Notes under the pieces: model-generated
Database searches by the model: none
Told to the model about the DNA's origin: nothing
What the model saw: only the letters and a program-made list of their open reading frames with translations
Shown: positions 13,101-23,729 of the stretch, in pieces
Layout of the letters: each line of letters opens with the position of its first letter
Position numbering within the stretch: position 1 is the first letter of the stretch
Assembly: GCA_009363875.1 (NCBI GenBank)
Contig: CM018690.1
Span: 2,406,788-2,470,787, forward strand
Direction of reading: 5' to 3'
Source: Mikania micrantha
Lineage: Eukaryota; Streptophyta; Magnoliopsida; Asterales; Asteraceae
Length of the DNA stretch: 64,000 nucleotides
Translations under genes and position numbers: made by a program

Positions 13101-13788
13101 AGTGAGGGAAAAGGGAGAGGTTAAGGGCTTTTATAGCCCAGGTGTATTCGGGTGCGTTCGGTTTCCTTCGGTTTCGGTTTTACGCGTCGCTTTCGTCGTT
13201 TTTCGTAACATTACGTAACTTAAGAAGAATGGAAATTTTGAAACTTTTTAAAGTAGTAATTCCTAATAAATTAACTAAATATCTTTTATTTATTTTTAAA
13301 ATTTCAAAAACGTTTATTTTAATTGTTTCATCGGATCGTATCGTTTTCGCGCGTATTCGTACGAAACGTCACCCGTTCGAACACGAAGACCACGTTACTT
13401 TTCAATATGGTTTTCTAATTATAAGATATCGTTCAGAACGTTAAACTTACAAATATATTCATGCAAATCGTCACTCACATGAATATACAGTATGTTTAAT
13501 ATTCATTTAAAGACATCCGTTATGGATTTAGTTTGGATTTCCTCACGTACGTTTATACATAATAAGGTCCTAAGTAACATTCGTACATAGTATCCTGTCA
13601 TTGTTTAACATGTTTAGACATATCAGTATTATGTCTGTGTATGTTGTTTGTCAGTTTTGAGTTTTTGCACTGTTAACATCAGTTGTTTCATATAATATTA
13701 ACACTGATTATTATACGAACACTTTTCGTACTAGTATCTACAGTACTTTCCTACTGTTTAGAACTACTGTTCCGGCGCTGATGTTACA
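13101..13788 (-). repeat. Element A 3' LTR, segment 3 (sense start of LTR)
   Basis: It matches 62800-63493 of the right LTR closely. The LTR start in sense is TGTAACATCAGCGCCGG at 13788. The TATA box (plus 13129-13135) sits in the palindrome GGGCTATAAAAGCCC. Adjacent polypurine tract and hairpin sequence (13789-13824) mark the junction with A's interior. Confidence 0.8.
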
Positions 13789-13824
13789 GTCTCCCCTTGT
13801 TAAAGAAATTTAGTCCCGAAATTT
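13789..13824 (-). promoter_or_regulatory. Element A polypurine tract and upstream hairpin
   Basis: On the minus strand AACAAGGGGAGACT directly precedes the LTR. Just upstream, 13806-13824 reads AAATTTCGGGACTAAATTT, an inverted repeat with one broken pair. C and E have the unbroken version AAATTTCGGGACGAAATTT at the same place. The tract is expected to prime plus-strand DNA synthesis. Confidence 0.75.
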
Positions 13825-14084
13825 AAAATCGGTATCGGGTACGACTTTCTTTACGCCTAAGGAAATGGGTTTGATTCATGTTTTATGTACCTTCTAAAAT
13901 ATTGTTTTCTACTGAACTTAAATATCCTTGTCGCTAGTGTGGTAGCTGGTGCATTATAGCTACGAGGGTAAGCGTCGGTTCCAATCCCACTAAAGGTGCT
14001 TAGACCAGCTTATTATACCTCTTCAGAATTTCTACCTCTCATTTGTTCTAATTGTTCCTCTTCAAATGGTAGTCTACTTGTAAG
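13825..14084 (-). other. Element A interior remnant, non-coding
   Basis: A's interior upstream of the polypurine tract (sense), cut at 14084 by element C. The sequence resumes at 39388 after the GTAAG duplication. I see no conserved domain on either strand. Confidence 0.55.
14080..14084. other. Target-site duplication GTAAG, left copy (C+F)
   Basis: GTAAG precedes C's LTR start TGTAACATCTG. The matching GTAAG is at 39388-39392, after the Cassandra-like element F and not directly after C's 3' LTR (38773). Confidence 0.75.
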
Positions 14085-14269
14085 TGTAACATCTGTGCCG
14101 GAATCGTTACCGGAACAGTAAACTGTACAGTAACTTGTACAGTAACTCAGGAACACCTTACGGGAAACTATGTTATGCTATTGATACATTTCTGATTAAC
14201 ATGAAACTATTATACTGTGACAATCCGACTTTTCACACTAACCTTGTTAACGGGAGTTGGTGCTATCAC

Positions 14270-14525
14270 AGGCCCAACAAGGCCAATCAAGGCCCAATAA
14301 TACCAATGAAGGCCCAACAAAATCAAGGAAGGCCCGGTAAGACTCAATGGAGCCTATGAAGGCCCAACAAAGTCTAGTAGGCCCAATAAGACTAATTTAG
14401 GCTCAAGGAAAACAAGGAAGGCCCAATTAGACCAAACAAGGTTAAAGTAGGCCCATTAAGGCCCAATGTAAACAAAGTAGGCCCAGGGAAGGCCAAGGTA
14501 GGCCCAGGAAGGCCCAGTGAGGCCC
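14270..14525 (+). repeat. GGCCCA(A) word array in D
   Basis: About eighteen copies of GGCCCAA/AGGCCC, many as AAGGCCCAAYA, upstream of D's TATA-like box. GGCCCA is the complement of TGGGCC, the plant site II motif known to bind TCP factors. Whether it acts that way here is inference. Confidence 0.7.
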
Positions 14526-14930
14526 AATTATATTTGAGAAGTCTAATTAGCTTAATTTAACACTACAATGTTCTAATTGGCTTATTTAGTGGTAATCCGG
14601 GATCTTTAATTCAATTTTTATTAATCGAAGCAATAGGTTAGCGATCCAGAATAATTTATAAGGATTGAGAAATATCAAAAATCAGATTTTAAGTATTAAA
14701 TTTCAAGGATTAAGGTTGTAAACTAGTGGAAATGTCAAAACTTGACTTTAAAAGTCAAAATACGAGCATATCATCAAATTGAGGTTAATATTCGTATTAA
14801 ACTCAGGTTGTAACTGAAATGGATCATCATAATCATCACAATTATGGTTACTAACAGTTTCTAGACGTTATGAGGCTTTTCAATCATCGAATTGATTGAA
14901 ATCGGTTACAAGAACTCGAAACCGTAGTCC

Positions 14931-14938
14931 TATATATT
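14931..14938 (+). promoter_or_regulatory. TATA-like box of D
   Basis: TATATATT in the context AGTCC-TATATATT-CAAAACC, about 400 bp downstream of the GGCCCA array. The assignment is tentative. Confidence 0.4.
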
Positions 14939-15761
14939 CAAAACCTCAACATTTGATCAAATTTCGAAACCTTGAACTCTTAGAGAGCTATTGCGGCACA
15001 TTCTGAGCCTTTTTGATTCATCAATTCGAACAGAAGAACATCGGGGAGCGAGGTTGATACGGGAGCAGGCCGAACATCATCCTAGAAGGGAACTACATAG
15101 ATTTGAAATCAATTCAGGTAATTCTTGATTCCTACACTTTCTAAACATGCCGATTAAGGATTTTCCTAGATCAATTTCAGCTACTAACATCGAATTGATA
15201 GGGTTCAAGTAACTAGGGCTCGTAATAAGTTGGTTTTGGGGTTCTTACTGTAAACGATGCTAAAAATCTAATTAATTGGTGTCTATAGTTTCAGAAGGTT
15301 GCGATTAAGAATAAGCATATTTCAATTTCAGTAAATGTTCAGGAATCGATCAAGTTCTAGTAACTAGGGTTCTTACTAAAACGGTTTTGGGGGTATTGAT
15401 CTTTAAGAGATTAATAATCGAATTGAATTACATAGAAAGTTTCAGAATGAGCCGATTGAACTAAAGCCTAGGTTAATTTGATGTTACAATCGTGAACCTG
15501 AAGGTTTTGGATTGAATGAGAATTCGGTTGAAAACCGAACCTATTTGGGATCAATTAGAACATATTGATTATGTGTTGATCGAATTAGAACCACCATTAG
15601 GAACGCCTAAGTGTTTAGAATCATAAAACCAGGTTGATGAGATCAATCAGGTTCGAAATCGGGTTCAATTGGAGGGTTGAAGCTTCGGCTATAGTAGAAC
15701 AAAGGGAATCCGATCAGATAGGAGTTAAAAGAATTAATTTTCAGGTATATAACGCGATACC

Positions 15762-15832
15762 CTAGCGGGCGAGATGGTTAGAGGCTTGTGTGTTGGAGTT
15801 GTGGGTCGCGGGTTCGAGGCCCGGCCCAACCA
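15762..15832 (+). ncRNA. tRNA-like sequence with A and B boxes inside solo LTR D
   Basis: A box-A-like GGGCGAGATGG (15767-15777) and a perfect-looking B box GGTTCGAGGCC (15811-15821) are spaced as in a tRNA gene, and the segment ends CCCAACCA. The T-arm stem CGGG/CCCG forms. I could not build convincing acceptor or anticodon stems, so a working tRNA is unlikely. A tRNA-derived SINE head or a captured tRNA fragment is more plausible. Confidence 0.45.
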
Positions 15833-16222
15833 TATTTTTGGGTTTTAATGTTTAGTTTGTATTTTGAGCATAACTTATTCGTTTCAAGTCCGTTTTCATC
15901 CGTTCAAGTTGCGTTGGAACCGTAACGAGAATACGAACGTGTTGAAACGATAAAATCCATATTTTAATCCGAACACGAAATCGCGTATAATTACGTTAAA
16001 CTAAATAAAATTGTGTAAGATTTTATTTAAACGATTTCAATGACACGCGTACTTTCGTATGCAAAATTTTAGCAAATCCAACATACGTGTGTTGACACGT
16101 ATGTGATTTTAAGCACAAAACGATTATTCGAATAACAATAGGTTATTGTTTAAACACAGATTCTTCGTAGAAGGATTTCTTTCACGAGCTTTTAGTGTGT
16201 GATCATTCTGCTATCATCAAAG

Positions 16223-16723
16223 GTGCGTACACGGCCCCTTTCTTATTTTAATTGTTTTGGGGGAGAAAACATGTGCAACAAACTATTTTAGATACATATC
16301 ACTTGCATGAGTTATCTGTTTACATTATGTGACAACATATCAACTTGAAAGTCCTTACACACCTCGAACCGTTTAGTTTGCCGTAGTGCAAAGCGTGGTA
16401 GTTGGAAATAGATCTATTAGGTTTGACAAACCTCACCTGGTATATGGGATCTACGCAGGTGTTTGACTGACCAAACACAATTTTTACTATTGTTGTGATA
16501 GACAATAGTGGCAAGGCGAAAACATGCTATAGCATGGCAACTAGTCAGCTTCGGTGTCGAACACGTATGTAAATAGTTTATATGACTAGCTATCATGACT
16601 GTGCATTTGTGATTATGTTATCTACAAACTTGTTATTCAAACTGATGTTTTGAACACTATGATTATTTAAAACCTGTGTTATGCACCAACCTTTGTGTTG
16701 ACTTGATTTGCATGTTTTCTCAG
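16223..16723 (+). other. Predicted LTR-resident intron, D
   Basis: Donor CAAAG|GTGCGTACACGGCCCC, acceptor GCATGTTTTCTCAG|G, with ACCAACCTTTGTGTTGACTTGAT upstream of the acceptor. Length 501 bp. Confidence 0.5.
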
Positions 16724-17698
16724 GACGCTAAGGCGCGCGTAACAGCTGGCATGGACTAGGAAGATAGAGTCTCATGCATTATAAACACTTTGAACATTTG
16801 AATTTGATTATTTCAGTATTTTGATTTGTAATGTTTTACTTATCAACAGTTTATTGGTTTGATTTGAAACGCTTCCGCAACTTTTTGTAAACTCTGAATA
16901 TTATGTTTTAAAGACCAACGTATGTTTTGAAATTCATATAGAGGTCTTCGCTATGTCTAATGATCTGAGATCCTGGTTTGTCACGTTCCCAAACGGTATG
17001 ATTCCGTTAGTTGAAATTGGGGGTGTGACATATACGATTGTCTGAATCTGACCGAAACCTTAGGGTTTAACAGTCAGAAACATGTCAGACAACACAGCGT
17101 TGAAACATAAATACTTTATGTAATACTATTTTGTGTAAACGTATGTGAGGTGAAACAAAACAAAACCTTAACGGTTATTATTACAGAGTGCTAAACCGAC
17201 GAGTTATTCGTATAGGTGACGATCTGTACGAATGATTCTGATAGTTTAACGTTCTGAAATAATGACTTAACAGTAGAAAACAAGAATCAGAAAGCCAAAC
17301 CATCGACGTGTTCGTTTGAATGACGATTCGAACGAATACGCGCGATGGCGACGCGACCTGACGAAACGAATAACGATTCGAACGATAATAATTTTTAGGA
17401 AATAAAATATTTCCTGTTTTACAATTTTGAAACTCATCAGTAATAAATTAAAACGAAATCATTTTTATTTTAAAGCGCGTAAACCATAATACGCGAACAA
17501 TTAACGAAACGCGTAAAATATGATAAATCGATAAATAAATTAACTAAACGGCATTTAAAATAATTTCCAATAATATTCGTACTCTAAATATTCTAAAATA
17601 ATTCTCTTTATTTTATTTACGAAAAACACGCGTAAGGACCCGGATACGCGACGAAACCGCAAACCGAGCAACCAAAACGGACCCGAATACCCTCGGGG

Positions 17699-17706
17699 TA
17701 TAAAAA
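17699..17706 (+). promoter_or_regulatory. TATA box, element C 5' LTR
   Basis: CTCGGGGTATAAAAACATC, followed within 60 bp by CT-rich runs, a common plant core-promoter layout. The 3' LTR copy is at 34921-34928. Confidence 0.65.
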
Positions 17707-18079
17707 CATCAAATGAGAGTGTTTTCTCTCATTTTAATCAGCTCTCTCTCTCTCTACCTCACCATTTCCGGTTCTCTCTCTCTCTAGAAATACCACCATT
17801 GTTGAAACTTCAAGCAAGCATATCTTCTTCAAAACTCAACCAATTTTCGTGATTCTTGCGCCCACGCGAAGCCCTTGACGAGCTCTACAAGGAAGTACAA
17901 CTCATCTGAGCTTTAGTCCGATCGATTCTGAGGTATGATCAAGAGAACATCACGAATTTTAGGGTTTTCATCTTTTTTTTTTATGCTTGTTATTCGACCA
18001 CTACCTTAACACCGACTATAGATCAAACCCGTCGAACACACACACTCTCGAGTGTTTAGCCACAAGTAGCAACAGAATG

Positions 18080-18560
18080 GGAATGGTTGAATCAAAGGTT
18101 CGAGGTTGGGAAAGAGGGAGACACACAGGGTTCGTGAACTATGATCGGCCAAACCCTTTACTCAAACCAGCCGAACCTTTTTGCTTCTCGCATGTGACCA
18201 ACGACCCTTCGAGCTCAGATCTTTCGAACCCGCGAACCTTTCAGGCAACGAACCCTATGCAGCAAGCCGAACCATGCATGTGGGGGAGAACCTTGCTTGG
18301 CACTACATACCACCGAACCCTCGGGCTGGTACGAACCATTGCCGAACCCTGCGTGGGAGCTACTGCTGGCGAACCTTATGACACCTAATCTGACCGAACC
18401 AATACTCGCGAACCCTTCAGTGACGAACCTGGGTGCGGCATTCATCAACCCTACGAACCTAAGCTCGACGAACCCTTCCCATGCAACAACAGAGCCGAAC
18501 CCTCACTTGTGCTAAGACTTCACCTTGGCCGCACCCTGGTCCAGAAGGGGACGAACCTTA
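18080..18560 (+). repeat. CGAACC word array, element C 5' LTR
   Basis: Around thirty copies of CGAACC(C/T) at irregular spacing, downstream of the TATA box. Several overlapping open frames cross it on both strands because the repeat lacks stops; none looks like a real protein. The 3' LTR copy is at 35300-35780. Confidence 0.75.
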
Positions 18561-18649
18561 GCCAAGGTTCGCTGATAGGGACGACTGCACATTACATGGT
18601 GATGGGGATTAGATCGACTGATCTGATTTTCTCGAACTAGCATTGATTT

Positions 18650-18975
18650 CTTCGGCCCAACCGTAGGTTCTTGGCCCTTTCAATAACCGATGGGTTGTTT
18701 TGGCCAACTAGGACACTTGGACTTACCTCTTTTAATTCGGCCCACCATTTGCTTCGGCCCAATAAGGATTAACAGGCCCAATACCCTACACGGCCCAATC
18801 GGAATATGTTGGCCCAATTGTTCAGCCCAATAACCGGCCAAGATCCATAACCGGCTCAACCCAAGTGATTAGCCCAATTTATCTTATGTGACCCAATACT
18901 TTTAGCCGGCCCATCGACATACAACCTCTAGGCCCAATTACACTATATTTGGCTTAACAAGTTATCCGGCTCAAT
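18650..18975 (+). repeat. GGCCCAA word array, element C 5' LTR
   Basis: About twelve copies of CGGCCCA/GGCCCAAT, directly after the CGAACC array. The 3' LTR copy is at about 35870-36195. Here the words lie downstream of the TATA box, unlike in D where they lie upstream. Confidence 0.7.
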
Positions 18976-20094
18976 AAATTTCAAAATATAAACAAATGTT
19001 AGAAGTGATACATGAAAACTCGTTTTATTTATTACAAACGCTGACGTTAAAGTTTTATACAAGGATGCCAAATCTTGAACTAGAAGGTTTGACTTACAAG
19101 TTAAATTCAATTAAAAGAAATTCAAACAATCAAAATGATTCGAAAGAATATTATTTAGCATATGGAATTCGAGACCGGATAACAAACAAGATAAGTAAGT
19201 GTTAGTCAACTTCAGGACTAACACTTACATGCACAACAAACCTACAAACTTATACTTATAAGATACAACTCTATGAAATCAATACAGGATCGTGATCATC
19301 ACAACAAGTGCAAACAAAGAGCGTGCGTGTTCTTGTTTTACATAGTCAACTACTACGGACACAAGGTGAGTTCATTTGTCCCTTTTCAAATTTATTTGTT
19401 TTACTTCGGGACTGAGAAGCATGTTAAACATTTTCCTAAAACTCTTGAAATGTTATTTATGCTTTAAACATAAACATGATACTTATGTTAAAACTTATGC
19501 TAGAGCTTAGAATACTTGAAAAGCAATAGCCTTGAAACTTATACTTTAAAAATTGAGGCTTGAAAACATATGTGGGATGCTTAGGAGACTTGATACTTAT
19601 GCTACAACAATATGCTTAAACTTGGTGATTGATGCTTATGTTGCAAACTAGAAGTTTAATATATTCTTAAACTATATTCTTGAAGCTTATGCTATAAACT
19701 ATATTCTTAAACTATATTCTTAAACTATATTCTTGAAGCTTATACTATAAACTATATTCTTAAACTATACTCTTACTACTTATGCTCTAAGCTATATTCT
19801 TAAACGCTACTCTTGATGCTTACGCTGTAAACTATATTCTTAAACCATACGCTTGAAGCTTATGCTATAAACTATATACTTAAATTAGATGCTTAATGTG
19901 ACAATTGCAGGTAAACATTACGTCATCAATAACACGAGCACGTTTGGTCGTTCTAGGAATCTGTGTTAAATTGATGATTTTAATCATTACAGGTTTAAAG
20001 TGTGCGAGAAATTGGGAACATGGGAGAAAACCGTGCGTGAAACCGAGTTACGGATTGTCCGGAATCGCGAAACGAAGAAAAATCTTGAAATTGG

Positions 20095-20230
20095 ATCCCT
20101 CGCGATACGCGACGACTCCTTGGAGTCTTGTCGCGGTACGCGACAAGTTACGATATCAAATCTTATCCGGAATCCCTCGCGGTACGCGACGACATGTGGG
20201 CCACTCGTCGCGATACGCGACGAGTAGGTC
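20095..20230 (+). repeat. TCGCGGTACGCGA palindromic word array, element E
   Basis: Five to six near-copies of TCGCG(G/A)TACGCGA in 135 bp, each close to a perfect palindrome and very CpG-rich against an AT-rich background. Copy in the 3' LTR: 28588-28723. Related words occur in J1 (47920-48060), J2 (52030-52165) and J3 (61360-61500). Confidence 0.75.
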
Positions 20231-21227
20231 GGTCTGTGAAATCAGATTGTTAAATCGCAGAAGCATGCAGAGAAATTTATTTTTCATTCCTCTCGACTTT
20301 AAACCTTTTTAACTCAAGATCTTGACCAATCTCCCACCAAAACTCATATTTGACACCACCAGAACGTTCAGCTCGAACCGGTGAACGTGTATACGCGTCC
20401 TGATCGTGATTTTGTCCGTAGAATCGTCTGATTTGGGTAACTATCCTTTTTAATCTTCTGACTTGATTTTCATTGATTAGATCGTGTTTTTGAACGTAAT
20501 GATATAGTTAGGGTTGTTGATTATTGCTTAGATGATAGCTAGGAATGATTTTTGACGGATAACTTGTCTTGTTAACGGGTAAATGCCTGTTTTGATCCGT
20601 TATAATGCCCGGTTTTCACTAAACCATAACAATACTTCTAATGGTTTAAACCATTGGATTATGACAATGTAAGTGATTATTTTGGTTAATCTTTGAAATG
20701 CAAGGTTAATCCCAAGTGTTTCAAACTAATCACAGTTATTACCCTACCAATTGGAATAACTGTCTGGTTTTATGATAACAGTCGGATTAATATGTTAAAC
20801 ATGATTGTTTAACCTATTCAAATGTCATATTGTTATGTTTTGTGATACATGGATAAATAGTGACAAGAATTAATCATTCCTAAGCCGAGATTTCATCTAG
20901 GGACTGTTTAAGTAATATAATCAACAGCATTACCTAACTAATTAGTCGGAGATTATTCCGGCTAATCCAATGAGTCATCAACTTAACACAAGGTACCTAA
21001 ACGAGTATAGGTACCTACATTATAGTACATTGTATAATATTAGACTAAATAATTAATTAAACATCTAATGTTAGTTCGATGACTTTTCATTACAATGTCG
21101 GTGACATTGAACGTTCAAACAGATCTAATCAGCAAGTTAAAACACAAATAATTAATTATAAATAAACTAATGCAGATTAGCATTTTTAGCCACCGTTCGT
21201 GTGATTTTATCTTTTCATAAACTTCAG

Positions 21228-21740
21228 GTGAGTTTCATACAACCCCTTTTCTTTTACTGTTTTCTTAACATCGGGGTGACTATTATGAAAACTTTATCAA
21301 ACGTGTGATATGTTTAGTAACAATTGCAATACCGGCTTGCATGTGGGTGTCATGGGATTATGACTATTTTCTGTGTGTAACAAAAGTCCTCAAAACTAAC
21401 TGTATCTGGTTAACCCACGTGGGGCCGAATGTGTGGACAAAGATAGTACTATCGGGCTGACAACCCCATTCATGGATAGATAGCGTCTACCCTTGTGTGA
21501 ATGCTTGTTACCATTCCTGGTATCGACTTGATGTAGTGAGACATTGAGTTAGAGGCACGGAGTTTAACTTCGGTTATTTTCTAGACTGGACTGTCAGAAA
21601 GGATCTGGATACGGGTCACATGATTATTCACTTATGTTAATGTGTACCATTGACTTTACTATCATATCATATTGTATCGAGTCTTATTTATGAACTCACC
21701 AGTTTTATACTGATATTTTTAAACTTTAAATCTTTTACAG
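21228..21740 (+). other. Predicted LTR-resident intron, element E 5' LTR
   Basis: Donor TTCAG|GTGAGTTTCAT and acceptor AATCTTTTACAG|GTAATC, with AACTCACCAG upstream of the acceptor. Length 513 bp. The 3' LTR copy is 29721-30233. Confidence 0.5.
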
Positions 21741-22009
21741 GTAATCAGTACCAACGGTGAGGAAACACCTGTGCACGCACCATGTAGTTAGGACTTGGGA
21801 TGTAATAGAAGGAACTTAAGTTGTGAACGGATATTCAGGACATGTAATAAATATTTGTCGTGATTTGTAATTAGTGCTTTTCTTAACTATGTGTGTTATG
21901 ATACCGGATCAAGTAAGTCACCCCTCACCTTCGAGACTTCGCCGCTATGCTTCCGCTACCTTTAGAAATGACGTCGTCTGGCGTAACAGGAGGTGGGGGT
22001 GTGACAGGG

Positions 22010-22021
22010 TGGTATCAGAGC
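22010..22021 (+). promoter_or_regulatory. Primer binding site, element E
   Basis: TGGTATCAGAGC, three bases after the LTR end; the standard site complementary to the 3' end of plant initiator tRNA-Met. Confidence 0.92.
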
Positions 22022-22191
22022 CACAGGTTATAGAATTTAGGCGGACTTAGAAACCTAGATTATAACCATAGGCTCGAATAGTTACACTGAGAGCACCGAA
22101 CATAGTTAACAAATATAAACACTCAAATAAATGTTGTTGTTATTTATTTATTTTATGTTACTAATACGAACTTGTGTGTGTCGATACAGCA

Positions 22192-22854
22192 ATGTCAGAC
22201 TCAGAAAGTGATTCATTTGGCACGGAAACAAGTTCAGGATCAACACAGACAGTGCCGTCATCTCAAATGTCCCACCAGACTTTACCATCAATACCACCTA
22301 CACCACCTATACCTCAGCATCTGTTAGATGCTGACTCACCAGCTATCGGGAGGGCACAAAGCCCTACACCACCACAGCAAGTACCAGTATTTACAGGGTT
22401 TGGAGGAAGGCGGGGACGAGCCCGCATCTCGACAGGTCCTGTTCCGAGAGGACCACTAGCACCTCGGGATGTACCTCATTCCATACATGAGGAAGGCGAG
22501 TCATCTCAGCAGGCTGAGATGAGAGTTCAGCTGCAACGGGTTACATTGGATCTTCAGTTATCGCGTGTTTCATTGCAGGAAACACGTGACACTCTGTGGG
22601 AAACTCGCACGGCCTATGAGAGTTTAGCTGAACATGTTGCTGTCCTGGAGGCAGGTGCCAGGGCATGGAGGGAGGTGATTGAGGGTAGACTTCAGTGGAC
22701 TTTAGGTGGTATGTGTAGGAGTGGGGTAGAGACAGTTAGGGGATGGATGGTAGGGTTAGGCAATATGAGGATGGAGCTACGACTGTTGGACGCAGCAATA
22801 GTGATGGCAGCGGTGGCCATCATTATCACATGTTTACTGTATTTACTACGGTAA
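22192..22854 (+). CDS. Upstream ORF (ORF0) of element E: Ser/Pro-rich coiled-coil protein with C-terminal membrane segment
   Basis: A 220-residue frame between the primer site and gag, with no frame disruption. The first 90 residues are Ser/Thr/Pro-rich (starts MSDSESDS). Residues about 100-150 are Gln/Leu/Glu-rich with a likely coiled coil. The last 20 (IVMAAVAIIITCLLYLL) form one hydrophobic helix ending at the stop, which suggests a tail anchor. An in-frame ATG six codons earlier (22174) is possible; I chose 22192 because the protein then starts like a typical acidic N terminus. I do not recognise the family. It lies where some Tat/Ogre elements carry an extra ORF, but I cannot claim homology. 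J1 has a coiled-coil frame of similar length in the same place (50668-51333). Confidence 0.6.
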   Translation: MSDSESDSFGTETSSGSTQTVPSSQMSHQTLPSIPPTPPIPQHLLDADSPAIGRAQSPTPPQQVPVFTGFGGRRGRARISTGPVPRGPLAPRDVPHSIHEEGESSQQAEMRVQLQRVTLDLQLSRVSLQETRDTLWETRTAYESLAEHVAVLEAGARAWREVIEGRLQWTLGGMCRSGVETVRGWMVGLGNMRMELRLLDAAIVMAAVAIIITCLLYLLR

Positions 22855-23104
22855 AGGAATCGAATAGGCTGGACTGTACTACTCCGAGGAAGTTTTGACT
22901 TGTAAAATAGGCCTCGGACGGTTAGGTTGTAATAGTGGGTACAACTGCATTAGGATATTTTCTTGTATATGTACTAATCCTAATGTACAACTGTGACAGT
23001 TATAATAAAAGTTTTCTTTAACATTGTATGTGCAACATTGTGTCTTTACATTATAGCCGGTGCTAACTTTTCAAGTCATATAAAAAGAAAACTTGTGCGA
23101 AAAC
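22855..23104 (+). other. Non-coding spacer between ORF0 and tandem repeats
   Basis: An AT-rich spacer with no open frame or motif that I can support. Confidence 0.5.
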
Positions 23105-23570
23105 ATAACAATATCGGTGTTACATTGCGGTGAAGTAATGTAATACTAGTACATAACAAGACTCATGTGGAGTCATAACAATATCGGTGTTACATTGCGG
23201 TGAAGTAATGTAATACTAGTACATAACAAGACTCATGTGGAGTCATAACAATATCGGTGTTACATTGCGGTGAAGTAATGTAATACTAGTACATAACAAG
23301 ACTCGTGGAGTCATAACAATATCGGTGTTACATTGCGGTGAAGTAATGTAATACTAGTACGTAACAAAATTTGTGATAGGGTCATATCAATATCGGTGTT
23401 ACATTATAGTGAAATAATGTAATACTAGTACATAACAAACACGTGTAGAAACATATTAATATCGGTACTACATTATAGTGAAATAATGTAATACTAGTAC
23501 ATATCAGTGTAGTAACATGTCTAAATCGGTGTCATTTTGGTAGACTATAAAATGATACTAGTATACGCTT
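23105..23570 (+). repeat. Seven ~70-bp tandem repeats between ORF0 and gag
   Basis: ATATCGGTGT or its variants begin at 23111, 23181, 23251, 23319, 23390, 23459 and about 23523, giving periods of 70, 70, 68, 71, 69 and 64. Units 1-3 are nearly identical; later ones decay. Each unit holds a small inverted repeat (TACATT...AATGTA, around GCGGTGAAGT) followed by ACTAGTAC. The position, directly ahead of gag, could suit an RNA structure or packaging signal, but that is inference. Confidence 0.85.
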
Positions 23571-23729
23571 GGCAAGACAAACAGACGTACTAATATAACT
23601 GCAACTACGAACATGACTTAGTGGTGTACAATATAACTGTGAAAAACTCGAAGTAGTTATACAACATTTGTCTTTATCACGACTATGGATTCTTGTTTTG
23701 ACTTTACTTTATCTGTGTGTGATCAGACT

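Larger units (their letters stand above)
14216..17030 (+). mobile_element. Solo LTR D
   Basis: Starts TGTGACAATCCGAC and ends GGGGGTGTGACA, flanked by TATAC (14211-14215, 17031-17035). At 2815 bp it has no interior. It carries a GGCCCA array (14270-14525) upstream of a TATA-like TATATATT (14931-14938), a tRNA-like sequence (15762-15832) and a predicted intron (16223-16723). I could not assign it to another family in the window beyond the shared intron signals. Confidence 0.85.
19897..22006 (+). repeat. Element E 5' LTR
   Basis: A 2110-bp LTR. It contains a word array of TCGCGGTACGCGA-like palindromes (20095-20230), an AAATTTATTTTTC stretch near 20268 that may stand for the TATA region, and a predicted intron (21228-21740). 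Small open frames near its start overlap the word array and recur identically in the 3' LTR; I do not regard them as genes. Confidence 0.93.

Noticed and set aside
13142..13444. 100-codon frame repeated at 62857-63150
   Set aside because: Both lie in A's LTRs on the antisense strand around the promoter; similarity reflects the LTR pair, and the frame carries no domain.
17987..18515. Four overlapping open frames on both strands (also at 35209-35737)
   Set aside because: They lie in the CGAACC and neighbouring word arrays and are open only because the repeated word lacks stops in most frames.
19905..20312. 135-codon frame at the start of each E LTR (again at 28398)
   Set aside because: Crosses the CpG palindrome array inside U3-like LTR sequence; no domain, and both copies are LTR sequence.
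23105..23570. CRISPR-like array (regular repeats)
   Set aside because: Contiguous tandem repeats without unique spacers, in a plant retrotransposon.
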